Assembly: GCA_008933995.1 (NCBI GenBank)
Contig: WARS01000014.1
Location: 4,883,192 to 4,947,191, forward strand
DNA from: Datnioides undecimradiatus
Taxonomy: Eukaryota; Chordata; Actinopteri; Lobotiformes; Datnioididae
Direction of reading: 5' to 3'
Length of the DNA stretch: 64,000 bases
A program made the position numbers and the translations under genes. The notes under the pieces were generated by a model. It saw nothing but the letters and a program-made list of their open reading frames with translations. It ran no database searches and was not told where the DNA came from. This document shows, in pieces, positions 38,225 through 51,250 of the stretch (position 1 is its first letter; each line of letters begins with the position of its first letter).

Positions 38225-38390
38225 ACGCATGTGCATAAAAGCACGCTGCACGCGAGGTGTACCTCAGTTGACAGGCAAACTGCGCCTTCAAGCTGCTGTG
38301 TCTCTTTGATAAATAACACACGCATCTCTACGGCCCAGAATGCGCTGGAACGGAGGCGCAAAAGGCTCAGTAAATTTGGCCCAGAGTGTG
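38225..38390. repeat. Possible MITE-like element
   Basis: Contains CTGCGCCTTCAAG, TCTCTTTGATAAATAACACA, GCGCTGGAACGGAGGCGC and CTCAGTAAATTTGGCCC. Phrases such as 'taaatttggccc' next to GCGC-rich blocks recall non-autonomous DNA elements common in fish. The ends were not defined and no terminal inverted repeat or target-site duplication was demonstrated. Open frames across it on both strands (144 and 153 codons) have no recognisable domain. Confidence 0.25.
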
Positions 38391-41300
38391 GAGACTGCAG
38401 CCTGTTCACCTTGAAAGAGAGAGCGATGCTCAACAGTAAGCTAGTTAGAGGGAATATAATGTGTCTTACTGTCTTTTTCAGCTCTCCATCCTTTTTTTCT
38501 GCTGTTGCTATAAATAGAGGCTGCAGAACATCAAAGAGAGGAGAGGTTTCTCTCAGCAACAGGCCACAGTACAGTCATTATCCACTGGCTCCAAATACAT
38601 CACCCCTCTTTTGGCTCATCCCACCGTAGTGGTTCTCTGGTCGCGTGTGTGCGTGTGCATGCACGCGTTTGCTAATCGTCAAAGGAGACACTGCTGACTC
38701 AGCCTCACAAGCTCACTTGCGCACACACAAACACACAAACGTGCTCCACATAATGTGTAGCATCTGACGGGGAGAAAAAAAAAAAAGACTTCATTGAAAT
38801 TGAGTTTATTCATGAGATTACAATACAAGACGCTATCTCTGACTGCACAAGGTCGCAAACCGGCAGATGCGTGCGCCAAACAAATCCGGATCGCTTACCA
38901 TCTTCTCTCTCTCTCCCGGGGCTCTTCCTCCCTCACCCTATTTTTATTCTTTCAAATCATTTTCTTTTCTGTAATTTTGTTGTTTTTTTTTTTTTTTTGC
39001 TTTGTTTTTCAGCTGTTTGCGCTTCTTATTGTGCTTTTTACGGAACTAGATTGTCATGGCAACCGCGGCAATTGCCGGTTGGTTCAGCGGAGCCCTGCAA
39101 TGTTGAATAGGTATTTGTGGAGGCACCTGTGCGAACGTGTGCCTCTACAGCACGCTGCTAAATGTGTATTTCTTTATTCCGTGTGTCCTTGTTTGTCGGC
39201 ATCATTTCTCTTTTTGTGAGTAATTCCATACGCGTTGGCCTCTTGGTGACTGTCGTTCTCTCAGATGTTGGGTGATTGTAGGTCATGTCTTCGGCTGTGC
39301 TTCGTCTCCCAAAATTTCATTAAATGAGCCCCCATCTTAAAATGCAAATGCAGTTTGTCCTCTTTGCGAGTGAATATAAAAGCATTTTCCATCTAGCATG
39401 AAAATAATTGTGTGCTGGAGACATGACTATAACTCGGCAGTAGCTATCAGAGTGGAAATTTGGGGTGTTGTGAATAGGTGTAAACATTTAATTTAAGCTT
39501 CGATGAGTCAAGATTTAAGTGCTAATTAATGAAGATGTTTTCAATAGTAAATTAAGTTGTTGTTTTTTCTGGCAAAGCTCATTTCTCTCCAAACACCTCC
39601 CTCAGTCTCTATTAATAACCACCAGGCTTTCTTGTCTTAATCTTTTGGTCAATATTAATTACTGTGTAGCTTCTAATTTAACTGTAACTCACCTTTTTTT
39701 CCATGACGAGCAGGTTAAAATCTGAAATCTAATTTTTTTTTGCTGAAACACCTAATCCGCTCCTCGTAATCCTCTCCTAATTCATGTCCACAGCATGTTA
39801 TCTGTAGTTCACAATTTGTTCTCATGTCACTAAACTTTCGGCAAATGATTTCAGCAGCGTGGCAGATTGGAGGAAAAGCTCTTCCCAGCATTTCACCCCG
39901 CTGATTTTTGCAGTGCAACATCTAAAAGCTTTCTGCAGTCGAGATAACAAACCGCACAGATATTGCTCTCCCAGATACAATATAAATCTAAGGTCTTTCC
40001 AAAGCTGCGAGCAGGTTTCTGTTGTTTTTGTTAGTGTCTTCGCTAAGTGCCAGGACCAAGTACTATCTCCAGTCATCAGAGAGGCTTGTCCATATTTCGC
40101 TCTGAACCCTCCTCTCAAGTGAGAAATTACGGAGGCAACCTTGCTGGTCTCGTAAAATCTACTTCCAACTATGTGAAACACTTGGATTTAATGTGGGATG
40201 CGGGAATGCTTTTGCCTGGCCCTTAAATTTATTAAAAGATTGTTCAGCATTGTACAGTGGCTGTCACTGTGTTTCATAATTTGAATAACAAATCTGGAAA
40301 TAATTGGGTGGCATTCTTGTTGGGGGTTTTTTTTTTTTTTAAGGCTCCAGCATCTATTCTGTGGCAAGGAATGACTTCATTTTGCATGGCTCTTGTTACT
40401 CCATTATTATATTTTATACCACTTACATGTTATTATTTTGGCACTGATTTAGATTTTATTATGTTGTCTGCCCTCAAGTTTTAAAATGGCACTTTTTTTC
40501 TCTTCGTGCCATCAAATTGATGCATAAATAGATTTTATTGGACACAGCAGCAGCAAAATGGCATGTGTATTGTTGCAGATTTTGCACATTACTCAAACAC
40601 ATACTTAGACAGATACACACACACACACGCACACACACACAGGCATAAACAGATAATTCCTCCTTTGCAGATTTGTTCTTTTCAGCCGTTACAGGGCATG
40701 TTCAGAGGTAATGGAAGGCTGTGAGGATGGGTGTCGGTCTCTCTGCACCCGGAGTTGAGGGTCTGTGCGTGTTTTCATGTGCACGTGCCTGTATGAGCGT
40801 GCGTGCAGTTATGAGTGAGTGTCTGCGTACAGGCATCCGTGCGTGTGTTTGCATTTATGTGGGAGGAGGAGGCAATTTATTTTGATTGTTTTCAATGAGG
40901 GTCCAATGTGCAGAATCCATAACAATACCATCAATCCACAGCAGGAGCAACAACATGGATGTAATTTATATGGTAATGCAAGCTCCATGGTTGCCCCAAG
41001 TTACGCAGTGGACATCTTTGACAATGGACAGCATGGGTGTGCTGCAGCATCCTAATGCTATGTATAGTGACAGACACGCACGTACGCATACACACACACA
41101 CGCAGGCACACTTGCACTTCCCAGCAACAGGGAGGCATGTTTCAATTAGCAGATGCAGATAGGTGCTGTGCTGCGTTTGTGTGTCTGGGTCAAAAGGTTG
41201 AGTGTATTGCTCCGTGTCAGCTTGCGTCTCTCCTCCTCTCAAAATAAAAAACAGCCACTTGAGTGAGGAGAGGAGTGAGGAATGACCTTCTGAACCAGAT

Positions 41301-44300
41301 ATTGGAATCGCTCAGAGACGGCGTGTTAGAATTCCTGTCGCTGGTTTCTTTCATTGCCGCGCCCTGCGGTTTATATCTCACACTGTAAGTGCCTTAGTGG
41401 CACGTGGTGTCATGTACAACTCCGCGGTTTTAGTTTGCACAGCAGTCATATACCGGTGAATGTTCTTGACGAATTTCAGATGAGAGTAACAACGCTGGCA
41501 TTCAATTCATCATCTCCGTGCCTTTCAAAGTTCTGTTGAAATTCGTATGCATTGGTTCTCATTTATCCCTGTGCTCTCCACATCTCATGAAGGTCAGAGG
41601 ATATTTTTAAGAGGCGACTAATCATCAAAACCTACAGCTTCTGAATGGACTCCCTGTCATTGGGTGCCATCCTCAATAGAGGTGAGGTCTGATTTGTGAT
41701 TGAAAAGATGGAACGGGGCGAAGGTTTTCTGCCTTTGTTCAACTCTCCACTCTCCTCTTCTTTCACTTCTTTTTCATTATTAAAGAATTTAGTTCCAGAG
41801 AATTTTTTGTGTGTGTGTGTGCTGAGATGACTGAAGTTTTTTTTGGGGGGTTTTTTTTTTTTCAGTCAGTCATCATAGGTCTTGTTAAGAGAAGTAAGGG
41901 AGTAGTTTATTGGCTGAAGTCAAATACGTGACCGCTGTTACCACTGCGGCTCTTTTTGGAGTTGATACTTACTTATCAGCGGCGAGACCTGAAACCTCCA
42001 TGTTGTGATCAAGAGTTCATGGCAGCTTGCTAGCAGAGGTGGGTGATGTTCTCTCTGCTGGCTTTTAGTTTGTCTCTCAGCTCTGTTCTTCTCCCGGCTG
42101 GTTTTCTTCTTTTTCTGCTCCCATTTTGTCCTTGGTGTCCTTTGTTAAATCCATGAATAAGTAGTTGAAAAGTTCCCCTTCTGCTACTTTAAGTGATAAC
42201 AGTACAACTCTAAACTTGACCAAACCAAAAATGACTGTTAAGTTGTATGAATAAAAGAATAATTTCCACTTTTATGCAAGTAATTGTTAATGAGTTCATC
42301 CCGGTGTTACGGCTAACAAATCAGGTTGGGAACCGCTGGTATAAACTATGATCATCTTGCATCAGACAAACAATTTTGGGTACATGGAAACAGAAACACC
42401 GTTTTTAAAGGATCTGCCACTTCTTTAAAAAAAAAAAAAATCAGGTATCAGGAATCTAAAAACGGACTCGGAGAAATGCTGCAATGTAGAGCAAAGCAAT
42501 GAGATTCCGTGAGTGTGGATAGCACCTTTTTCCCAGCCGAAAGGCGTCCTCAGCCTCAGCTGCAGGCCGTTTGTGCGTGTGGAGGATCAGCCTGTTTGGG
42601 AAGAGGGCCCCCATCGTTTTGGGATGATCGAGTGATGCAGGCGTGATGAAACAGAGGAACGGAGAGTGAGCAGAGGACAGCTCTAGGCCAGAGAAGAGCC
42701 CAGACACTCTGTTACACATCAAAGAAACAGCCAGTGATACAATCATCTCTTTAGGCTGTGAAAGCCCAACTTTATTAATTAAAATCACGTCTGTTGAATC
42801 ATCCTCTCATCTCTCCCTTCCCTCTCTACTCGTTTTATCACTCATTTTCTGATTACCAAAGGAGAGGAGTGACAGGGAGGCAGTGGGAGAACGCACGGTT
42901 GAACTCAGACCATTCCTGGATAGGCAGGCACATCCATTTGTTGCTCACACGTACAGGCAACAACAGGTGCGCATCTTGCCACAGCCGAGCTAAATGCGAA
43001 ATATTAAGAAAGGAGTGAATAAGAGGAAAGGGGAGGCGAGGATTGGAGGAAAAGGGAGGGAGGGGGGCACAGGAAGAGAGATGAGATTGAGGAGACAGAC
43101 TGCACTGTATAGATAAATAGAGAAAAGGGCCCATTGTGTCAGCAGCTGTCATCACTAAATAGCCCTCAGATCACTGTCAGACACTATCACGCAAACACAC
43201 ACACACACAGCCGTGCGCGCATACTTACACACACACGCACGCTGACTGACAGCTCCCCCTCAGTCCAACATCTGTGCTGACAGCAGCCATGGTAATGAGT
43301 CTCTGCATGTGCCAGCATGGGTGTGTCGGTTTCTTTTGCCTCCCTCTTCCCCGCGTACCGCTCATTCAATCATTTTGCGTCTCCCTTATCTTGCCCCCCC
43401 CCCCCCTTCTCCTCTTCGTTATTTTCCGTCATCTTAATAGAAAAGCGTGCTGATTGACTTAGCAGCATGCGCCACACGAGTAGCGACTAAATGAGAACAA
43501 CATCAAGTGTAAAGTTGTGCGGTACATCGGTGAGTTTTTTTTATTTTTTTTAGTGTTTTTTAAAAAAATTTTCTCCTGGAGTTGCTATCCAGGTGCGCTG
43601 TATTTGACGAAGAGGTGCGGAGGAAGAGAGGGATGAAAGAAGGGAGAGATGAAGAGATGATGAATGGCTCTCGTTAGAGGGGTAATTTGTCTCTCCTTGT
43701 CTGACTGGGCTCCAGCTGTCGCTCCATCCCTCGCTCCACTCCACTCTCCTCGGCCTACCACTCCTCACCTCAGCCAGATGGGTGGACGGATGGACAGAGC
43801 GAGGGAGGAAGGGAGGGAAGGAGGGAGGGAGGTAGGGACAGAAATAGAGACAAGGACGATGAGAAGAGAAGTCACCGAACAGTCAACAAGCAGAATTATC
43901 TCTGCTGTGTGATGCCACTGCACGGTAAAGAATGGCCTCACGGAGGAACAATAGATACAGAGCGCACTTTGAGATGATTGAATAGAGACGTACAGCAGCA
44001 CAGCAACAGGCAAAGCTCATACACTCATATGACTCATACAAGCAAGTCAAAGCCTGGTGCTCACACAACAAACTAATGATGATCGCGTTTCTTTTTACAT
44101 TGTAATGAAACTATCGAGGGACTCAACTAATGCCTTTAATACGATGCCACAGTCTTAAGTTGCCTAGTTTTTCCCCCGTGATACACTCATTTTTTCACAC
44201 TAATCAACACTTGTTAGAGAATCGTAGCTTCAGAGAGTGAGAGACGGGCACAGAGAGAAGGAATCAGAGATGTATACAGATGGCCGGGGAGGCAGCTGAA

Positions 44301-45220
44301 GGATGGCAACGAACAAATCGTCAAGAGAACCGCGTGAGCTCATCGCTAAGTCTTTGTTCTAATAACACAAAGCAATTTCCACTGACCTTTCTACAAATGT
44401 AGCGGGCAGAAATGACTGAGTTAAGGATGCCCCACAGCATAATTGCTAAGGAGATTAAAGTTCCGTTAATTGCTTTTGGCCAACTAGTGCAATTTTTCCT
44501 TTTTTGTAATTAAAGTGATTTAAAATATTAATAACCACGCTGGCATACACATAACCTTGTGCGCGCAAGCTTGGGCACACATAATTGTGTACACACGCAA
44601 TAAAAAAAAAAAAAAAAAAAACACGCAACGGTAATAAAACAATCTTAAAGGTGTGCAGCTACACACGCGCGCACGCACACACGTACACACACGTACATTT
44701 TTCATTGCCTGTTGTCACCAATAGCCTCATTATAGGTGTAGTGAAATATGCAAATAACGAGATCCATTCTCGCCATCAATTGAAGTGAGTGATCGATTCA
44801 TTTAGATCAATAGCTTTTTCATGTGCGTGTGTGTGTGTGTGTGTGTGTGTCCATATTCCCTCTTTACCTCTTCATTTCTTTTTTCCTGTCCTCCATCTCA
44901 CAGCTCAGTCCCCTCTTATTGCCTCCTCCCCTCTTAATTACCCTCCTCTATTGCTTTCTTCCCCATTTTTTTATTGGCAATAAGTTTTGTCAGCTCATAG
45001 CTTCTCCACTGTCCTGTTGCCTCCGTCCTCTGCTCCCTCCATTCATTTCTCTCCCTTCCACTCTCCATTCCCCTGGTTACCCCCGTGACCTCGTTGTCCA
45101 CCCCCTCTCTCCATCTCTCTCTGTCCCTCCCTGCCGCTCTCCTTTTCCCTCCTGTCAGCCACAGTGTTTGCTTTGCCATTGTTTATCCATTTTTCTCTGT
45201 TTGCGCTGATGAGATTGACC

Positions 45221-45259
<39 letters not shown>

Positions 45260-46980
45260 TACCTAAACAGAAGACAAGGCTGGCATCTCTCTCGGGTGTA
45301 GTTAACGTGGGGATGTGGATCGATCCTAGCTCTGGTTTCCATGACGCAAAGCTCTAAGCCGGAGCAGTTTGGATGGCAGGACAGAGGTATCACTCTGCCT
45401 CAGTTTCTATCAAATATATCTCTATAAAGCCGCAACGGCACTTAGACTCAAACCCGTATGTTCCATGATTAATGCGCTTCATTTTGAGGCAGCATAGATG
45501 GGCAAGTTAGCCAACAACTGTGTCCAACCACTTTGTTTCTTAAATAATGTCGACATTAATCCAGCCCCCATCCCTCGCCGCCCAGGTACTGTTTCCCTGA
45601 CGCAAGCAATATTGCAGCACCGCCTAAAAAAAGCCCCCCTATCCATCACAGCCTTTACACATTTTGATTTCTATCAATACTCTGTGATGGGAAGGTGAAT
45701 GCTGTCAAATTACAATCACACCATATCTATATTCTGCAGAACTGTCAGTGAGAAAAGGACAAAAAAGAAAGAAGAAATGGTATGATGATGGCTGTACAGC
45801 TATCTCGTCTTTTTTTCAAGGTCTCACAACTTGTCTTTCTTTCTTCTCCTCTGTTCCTGCCTCTTTTTGTTCTGCATCAAAAGAAAAGGGGAGAAGTGGT
45901 GAAAGAAGAAGTGATGTGCTGAAAGCCTCTGCATAGTAACTTCTCAGTTTTCCTGAAATTGAGCTGAAATTCTCTGTGGCGGACGAAAGTGTGGAAGAAG
46001 TTTGCCAAACCAGGACCGAGTAACTTTTTTTTTTCTTGCCCTTTATGTTTCAACTTTGGAAGGAGAAGGACAAGACATCGCTAATAAAAACAAAAAAAAA
46101 ATTATTGGTAAAGCTGTTCAAAAAAAAAAAAAAAGAAAACAAGGCTGGCGCCCTGGGCTATCATTTCAAATGTGGAATCGGGAGAAAATAAGTGATTATC
46201 AGTGTGTCAAAGTGTCTTTCTGGTCGACTATCTAATTAGCAGTGGTAATAACCTGAGTCCTTCGGTGGATTGGCTGGACTCAGTGGCCTCATTCTTACCG
46301 TATTGTTGATTGATTGAGCTGCAAATATGGCAGACATAATTATTCTATATTTTGAGCCGTCTCTAAATAGAATTTATTAGATTTGTCTTTGTCCTTGATT
46401 CCAAATCTTTGGAGAGTAGAGTGAATTCTCCTCATCCCTCTCATCTCTCTCTGGTGTATGGGACAGCCTGATTGTGTCCACGTGTCCCATGGCTCCCACT
46501 ATTTAAAGACTTGGCTGTTAACTTTCTTTTGTCTTACCCATGTAGAGGACAATCGTACAATGGATGTAGGCCCTCATGAAAATCTTATCCCATCATTTCG
46601 TTTGAGGGAAGACAATGTGAAATTTGGCAAATGAAAAGTCGAATTCACGAGCTTATGGTGTTAACTTAGATAAGATAATGGTGATGTACCGTGCATAGCA
46701 TCAGTTTCATTTGGACAGCTGTGGGATCGATGCAGGTCAGAATGAATGTCTCTATATCAATTAGTTTAAAGATGTTTGCATCAGTCAAAACTGAGCTTAA
46801 ATGAGCCCAGCTTCCTTATCGGGTGTCAGCAGCAGTGCACGCAAAGGTTTAAAACCTCTTTGTCTCTCATTAATGCATTCTGGTGATCTGTGGGCTTTTT
46901 GCGCGAGCCTCTCTCTGTGTGGACTCTCTCCAGTTTTCAGCAAGCTTTTCGTGTTTCGTATCCAAGCTGCTTTACATTGC
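38391..46980. other. Intronic DNA
   Basis: No coding exon supported. 39230-40560 is nearly free of simple repeats and AT-rich, a plausible block of conserved regulatory DNA. Other such islands are about 44340-44530 and 46180-46800. 42130-42345 ends in CAGGTTGGGAACCGCTGG, which recalls the end of a dispersed repeat. The 119-codon frame on the - strand at 39822-40181 was not recognised. Purine-rich blocks lie at about 43020-43090 and 43790-43870. Confidence 0.55.
45221..45260. repeat. (CA)n microsatellite
   Basis: About 19 CA units, with one CG near the right end. Confidence 0.9.
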
Positions 46981-47050
46981 TATGACCGGGGGGCCTGTTC
47001 CAAGAAGCAAGTTTACTCACCGGGGAACTGGATAACTTTGTTGAGGACAA
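46981..47050. repeat. Fragment resembling a dispersed fish repeat
   Basis: GGGGGCCTGTTCCAAGAAGC followed by AAGTTTACTCACCGGGGAAC recalls a common fish repeat that reads 'gtgttccacgaagc...gtt...'. It is too short and degenerate to name. Confidence 0.3.
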
Positions 47051-47476
47051 CCTGCAGCGTTTTGCATCAGTTTATGTTCCAGAATTTTAAGGGTGAAGAG
47101 CCCAAATTACAACAAAACCTAAATGTTTTCTCCTTTACATCCAGCCATGCAGATAGTTTTATTTATGTATCGTTTCAATATCAGGACCAGTCTGAGATTT
47201 TTTACACCTAATATTTTCAGTCACAGGAACCATTTACTTGATAGAAAATAGTTCCAGTAAAAGCTGTTGACATTGAAATGCCATTCATCTCCATTCACTT
47301 CAAACAAAAACTATCTGCGCGGCTACGTACACCAGATGTGTGAGAGAATATGTGTTATTTGTTATTTGCGTGAATCAGCCTTTTCAGGGATTCGCTAAGC
47401 AAAATGATCCGGATATCTCAGTAAATGAGCTTCCGAACAGGCCCCTCTATCACTGTCAGTCATTACCATCTGTTTT

Positions 47477-47538
47477 GTCTAACACGCCCCCCTCCCTCCT
47501 TCTTCTTCCCCCCCCTTCTCTCTCCCTCCATCCTCCAG
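47477..47538 (+). promoter_or_regulatory. Branch point, polypyrimidine tract and acceptor of the first teneurin exon
   Basis: TGTCTAAC at 47477-47484 is a good vertebrate branch site. It is followed by about 50 bases almost wholly C and T, ending in CAG at 47536-47538. Confidence 0.75.
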
Positions 47539-47745
47539 GTCGCCCACTCCCTCCGACCTCTTCCTCCTCACTGCTCCCTCCGTCCCTCCCGTCCTCCTCG
47601 TCCGCCCCCCACCACCCCTCCCCTGGCCCGTCTCCACCGATCAGGGAATGCCAGGTGCCCCTGCTGGAGAAAAACTCCACCCACTCTCACCTGGAGCCCC
47701 ACCCGGATGACTCATACATGCTCCGTGCCCAGCCCTCCTCCACGG
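47539..47745 (+). CDS. tenm3: Teneurin-3 cytoplasmic-domain exon, Pro/Ser-rich
   Basis: 207-nt internal exon, entered in phase 1 and left in phase 1, so it encodes 68 full codons plus split Gly codons at each end. It gives RPLPPTSSSSLL, then a fish-style Pro/Ser/His-rich stretch, then RECQVPLLEKNSTH and HPDDSYMLRAQPSS. The GRPLPPTSSSSLL start, CQxPLL core and SYxLRA end correspond, as I recall them, to the human teneurin-3 N-terminal cytoplasmic region (Ten_N family). Teneurins are large type II membrane adhesion proteins that pair with latrophilins and other teneurins at synapses; this part faces the cytosol. The donor is ACGG|GTAAGA. No transmembrane or catalytic part lies here. The preceding exon is outside the window, unless the candidate at 6456 is used. 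Teneurin identity is secure, the paralog less so. Confidence 0.9.
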
Positions 47746-50495
47746 GTAAGAGAGCTCTCCATTCATTCACCCTTTTATCCTGTCATTCATGTTATTTATA
47801 CACCAGTACATCATCCATCATTATGTGTCCATTTTCTGACCTGATTTAGTCGTTGCTCAGAGAAACGCCAGCAACTCTTTGCTTTAATTCCGTGTCACAT
47901 CTTGTTTTAGTCATTTTGTCTCTCTCTTTTTTTTGCATTCCACCAAAGACAGCATTTATTTGCAGGGCTGGGGATCAAATCAAAGGGAATGAAGCAACGG
48001 TTTACATTATGAGAAATCATAAAATGCGCAGTTAGAGATTTTAGACAGATATTGATTTATGTTCTGGTCAATTGTGGTTATTATGATTTCATTTAAGGGG
48101 AAATAAATCAGCTTATATTCATTCACAGATTCATTTAAAATCAATATATATGTTATTAACAGTTAAATCCAATGAACTCACTGAACTCTTATGTTCAAAT
48201 TTCCGTCTGTTTTCCAAGAACAGGAGGTAACATGAAAGAAAACTCTCTGCTCCTGAAACTTCTCCCGCACGTCAACAAAAAGCACCTTTTTAGCTGACAA
48301 TCGGTAATCTCTTAATGGATTACATTTTTAAATGTAACCCTCCCACCTTTGTCAACTATTGCCAGAAAACAATGATGCAAGTGAAAGCAACCCCTACACT
48401 CTGCAGTGCGCATATTGTTTGCCAGTGAGTAGGTGTGTTTGTACTTATTTTCCATATGACATTAATAATCCAGCGGAAAGTGAAAGGTAAGGGGATGATG
48501 AATTTTAAGTGCCGGCAGGAGGATCAGTGCAGCAAAGACATACTAGTTAGTTTCTCTGGCTCCAAGCTTTCTCTTTCATCATTGGACACTCTCTTGTTGG
48601 CTGCTACAGGTCCTGTGTGCTTATATCAGCACCTCGCGACGGGTTTTCTCCCTCACATGCACGCACACATCTGCACTGATGAGTTTGTTCATCAGCATAC
48701 ACATTTATTCTCCACAATTAGCGACTGCGAGCCAACTCTCTCTGCCTCTCTGTCCCTCTCTGCCTCTGTTTCCCGCTCTTCCCCCTTGTTTCTCCATTCC
48801 TCTGTGCATCTGCACTTGTAATCAGCAGATATATTTAGCAGAGGCCTGATGGGAGGGAAGGGGGTGGGCAGAGAAGTCCTAATGCGATTTTTGGTGGAAT
48901 ACAATCTATTGTTAATGGCGTTAGGCTCTCCTTTGATCCACTATAAATCTTCATTAGGCAAGGCCTGGGTCCCAGGTTCAAGAGCAACGTGATTAGGAGG
49001 CTTTTAAAATGACGTTACATCAGCCTTCTAATTGGTTTACTGTTTGCTGGGGCAACATCAATCATTAGCCCAGTAACCGCACAGCAAATAAATTCACTCT
49101 GCCACTGACACCCTAATGGCAGACACTGGCAAAGAGGGAGAGTGAGGCTCGCAGGCACACTCTCTCTTTCTCTCATTCTTGTTCACATACACCCACACTT
49201 TCTGTTCTGGGGCTTCTTTCAGTCTCTGCTGAGCATGAACACACAGAGACGGCGAGCAAGAGAGACAAAGAAAGAAAGAAAAGGAAAAAAAAAAAACAAC
49301 GTCGAGGAGCAGGAAAAAGAGGCGCAAAGAGGCAAATGGGAGCATAGATAGAGAAAGCCAAACTTTGACTTTTGAAGTTGTTTAATGAGACATCTTGCAT
49401 GAAAAAAAGTCAAAATGGGGAGAGAGAGAGGAAAAAAAACACATCCAAAGCGCACTAGTAAAAATAGACGGAGAAGGCGACTGAAAGGGAGCCGGAGACC
49501 AAGACGCACAGGGAGTCAAAGAGAAAAAGGGGTATTGTGAATGAAAAGGGGTAAGCTGATGAGAGCTTAGAGGGTGAAAGAGGGATACTGTAGTTGGATG
49601 GAGGGAGCACAACATTGAGATGAAATTGCAAATTACCAGGTTTCCCAGCCAGGACTGCTGATCTAATGGGTGCAAAGAGAGTCCTTGGCTTTGGGCATCC
49701 ATTAAAATCGACCTAAATGAGTTTAGAGTGGCAGTCTGGCACTGCATAAACACACACTGGCATGTAGGAAGACACAGGAAATAAAACACCTATAACCGGC
49801 GACTGTTTATGCATGTGCTGTGGGAGTGTGTGCCCGTCTGGATGTGTGTGTTTTGTGTGGTCCTGTAGTGAGTGGACGCTGGGCAGGAAATGAGCCTTAC
49901 CAAGCCAGGCAGAAACTGACCACAGCGAGATAATCCTCAGGAAGCTGCATGCTGCTTGCATGTGTGCGTTTGTGTTTGTGTGTGTGTGTATCTGTAAAGT
50001 AGTCCACCATTACCTAAGCTAACAGGTGGACAGACATGACTTGTGTTCCTAGTGAAGCATGACAGGTGAATGGGAACGGAACGCTGTTGCCGAGGATTGG
50101 CTGGGAATTGGGTCTGCGAATGTTTATGTGGGAATACTGTCTGGCTCGGAGCACCTGTCTGGGAACGCTCCCCCGGAACGCCGGGAGCTGAGACGGCCAA
50201 ACGGAGCGTAGCAGATCGCTCCTGGAAAGAGCTAGCGTTAGCGCTGTCTCTGGCCATTCATTATGCATGGGGAATGCTATGCTATTTTTAGCCCGGGCCT
50301 TTTCTAAAGTGGCTAGCTATCTGCTGCCAGGGAAGCCACCTCAAGTCACTGCCGAAGCAATGAATGTTTAATGTCTTTGTTGAAACAAATCTACAGAAAC
50401 AAAGGCACAACAAAGATGCCTTCCCTTCTTCTGCACTAATGTTATTTCTCCTAATGGTGCTTATGTAAGGGTGACATTTGCGTAACAGTGGGATG

Positions 50496-50501
<6 letters not shown>

Positions 50502-50526
<25 letters not shown>
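50502..50526. repeat. (TG)n microsatellite
   Basis: About 12 TG units. Confidence 0.9.
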
Positions 50527-51207
50527 CATTTATACGCATCTGTGTGTGCATGTGGGTGAAACGCACACGTGCATTTCTGCTCATGGAGACTGTTTGTTTT
50601 TGGCTGAATTTGATGACTCTTCTCTAGCGGATTATTGCCTCCTAATTAGACAGAGATGACTAGCCAAGGCAGAGGCGGTGTGTGTGTGTGTGTGTGCGTG
50701 TCTCAGTGTGTGTGTGTGTGCGCGCCTGTACGTAACTTTATCTCTCTCTTTTTTTGCCCCTATGCGTTTGCGTCTACGTCTGTGTAGAATAAAGCCTATA
50801 AGCAAATTAAAGCCCCTTTTGCCGGCATGTGTGTGTTTGTACGTGTGGCTCTTAGTTTCACCTCAAGCTCTCCTTCCACTGAGCCCTGAGAAGAATGACA
50901 AATGAGGAGCATGTGACATTCTGAGACAGAGGACATATGAAGCAGCGGCACATGGGAATATACCACCTTAAAACACAGGGAGCATAACAATTAGCTCGGA
51001 GAGAAGGTGCATGGCAAACAATAGAGGGTGACACAGTGTTTTCTTTTTTTAAAAAAAAGATGGATAGAAGCTGAGGAGATATGGGGCGTGAAATAAAAAG
51101 ATGGAGAGACAGAGGGAGTGAGAAGGACGGAGGGAGGGTAGAGAGCGAAGGGTGGGAGCTGAGCCCTGCAATGATCCCTTTTTAACTGCTGAATGGGCAT
51201 TTCTGTC

Positions 51208-51209
<2 letters not shown>

Positions 51210-51248
<39 letters not shown>

Positions 51249-51250
51249 CA
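51210..51250. repeat. (CA)n microsatellite
   Basis: About 19 CA units with one CG interruption. Confidence 0.9.

Noticed and set aside
38098..38629. Overlapping 153- and 144-codon frames on both strands
   Set aside because: Mirror-image open frames over a repeat-like segment; no domain recognised.
46801..47211. 136-codon frame upstream of the first teneurin exon
   Set aside because: Crosses a dispersed-repeat-like segment (46981-47050) and has no teneurin similarity.
47340..47849. 169-codon frame read as one gene
   Set aside because: Only 47539-47745 is exon; the ends of the frame are intron read-through across the acceptor and donor.
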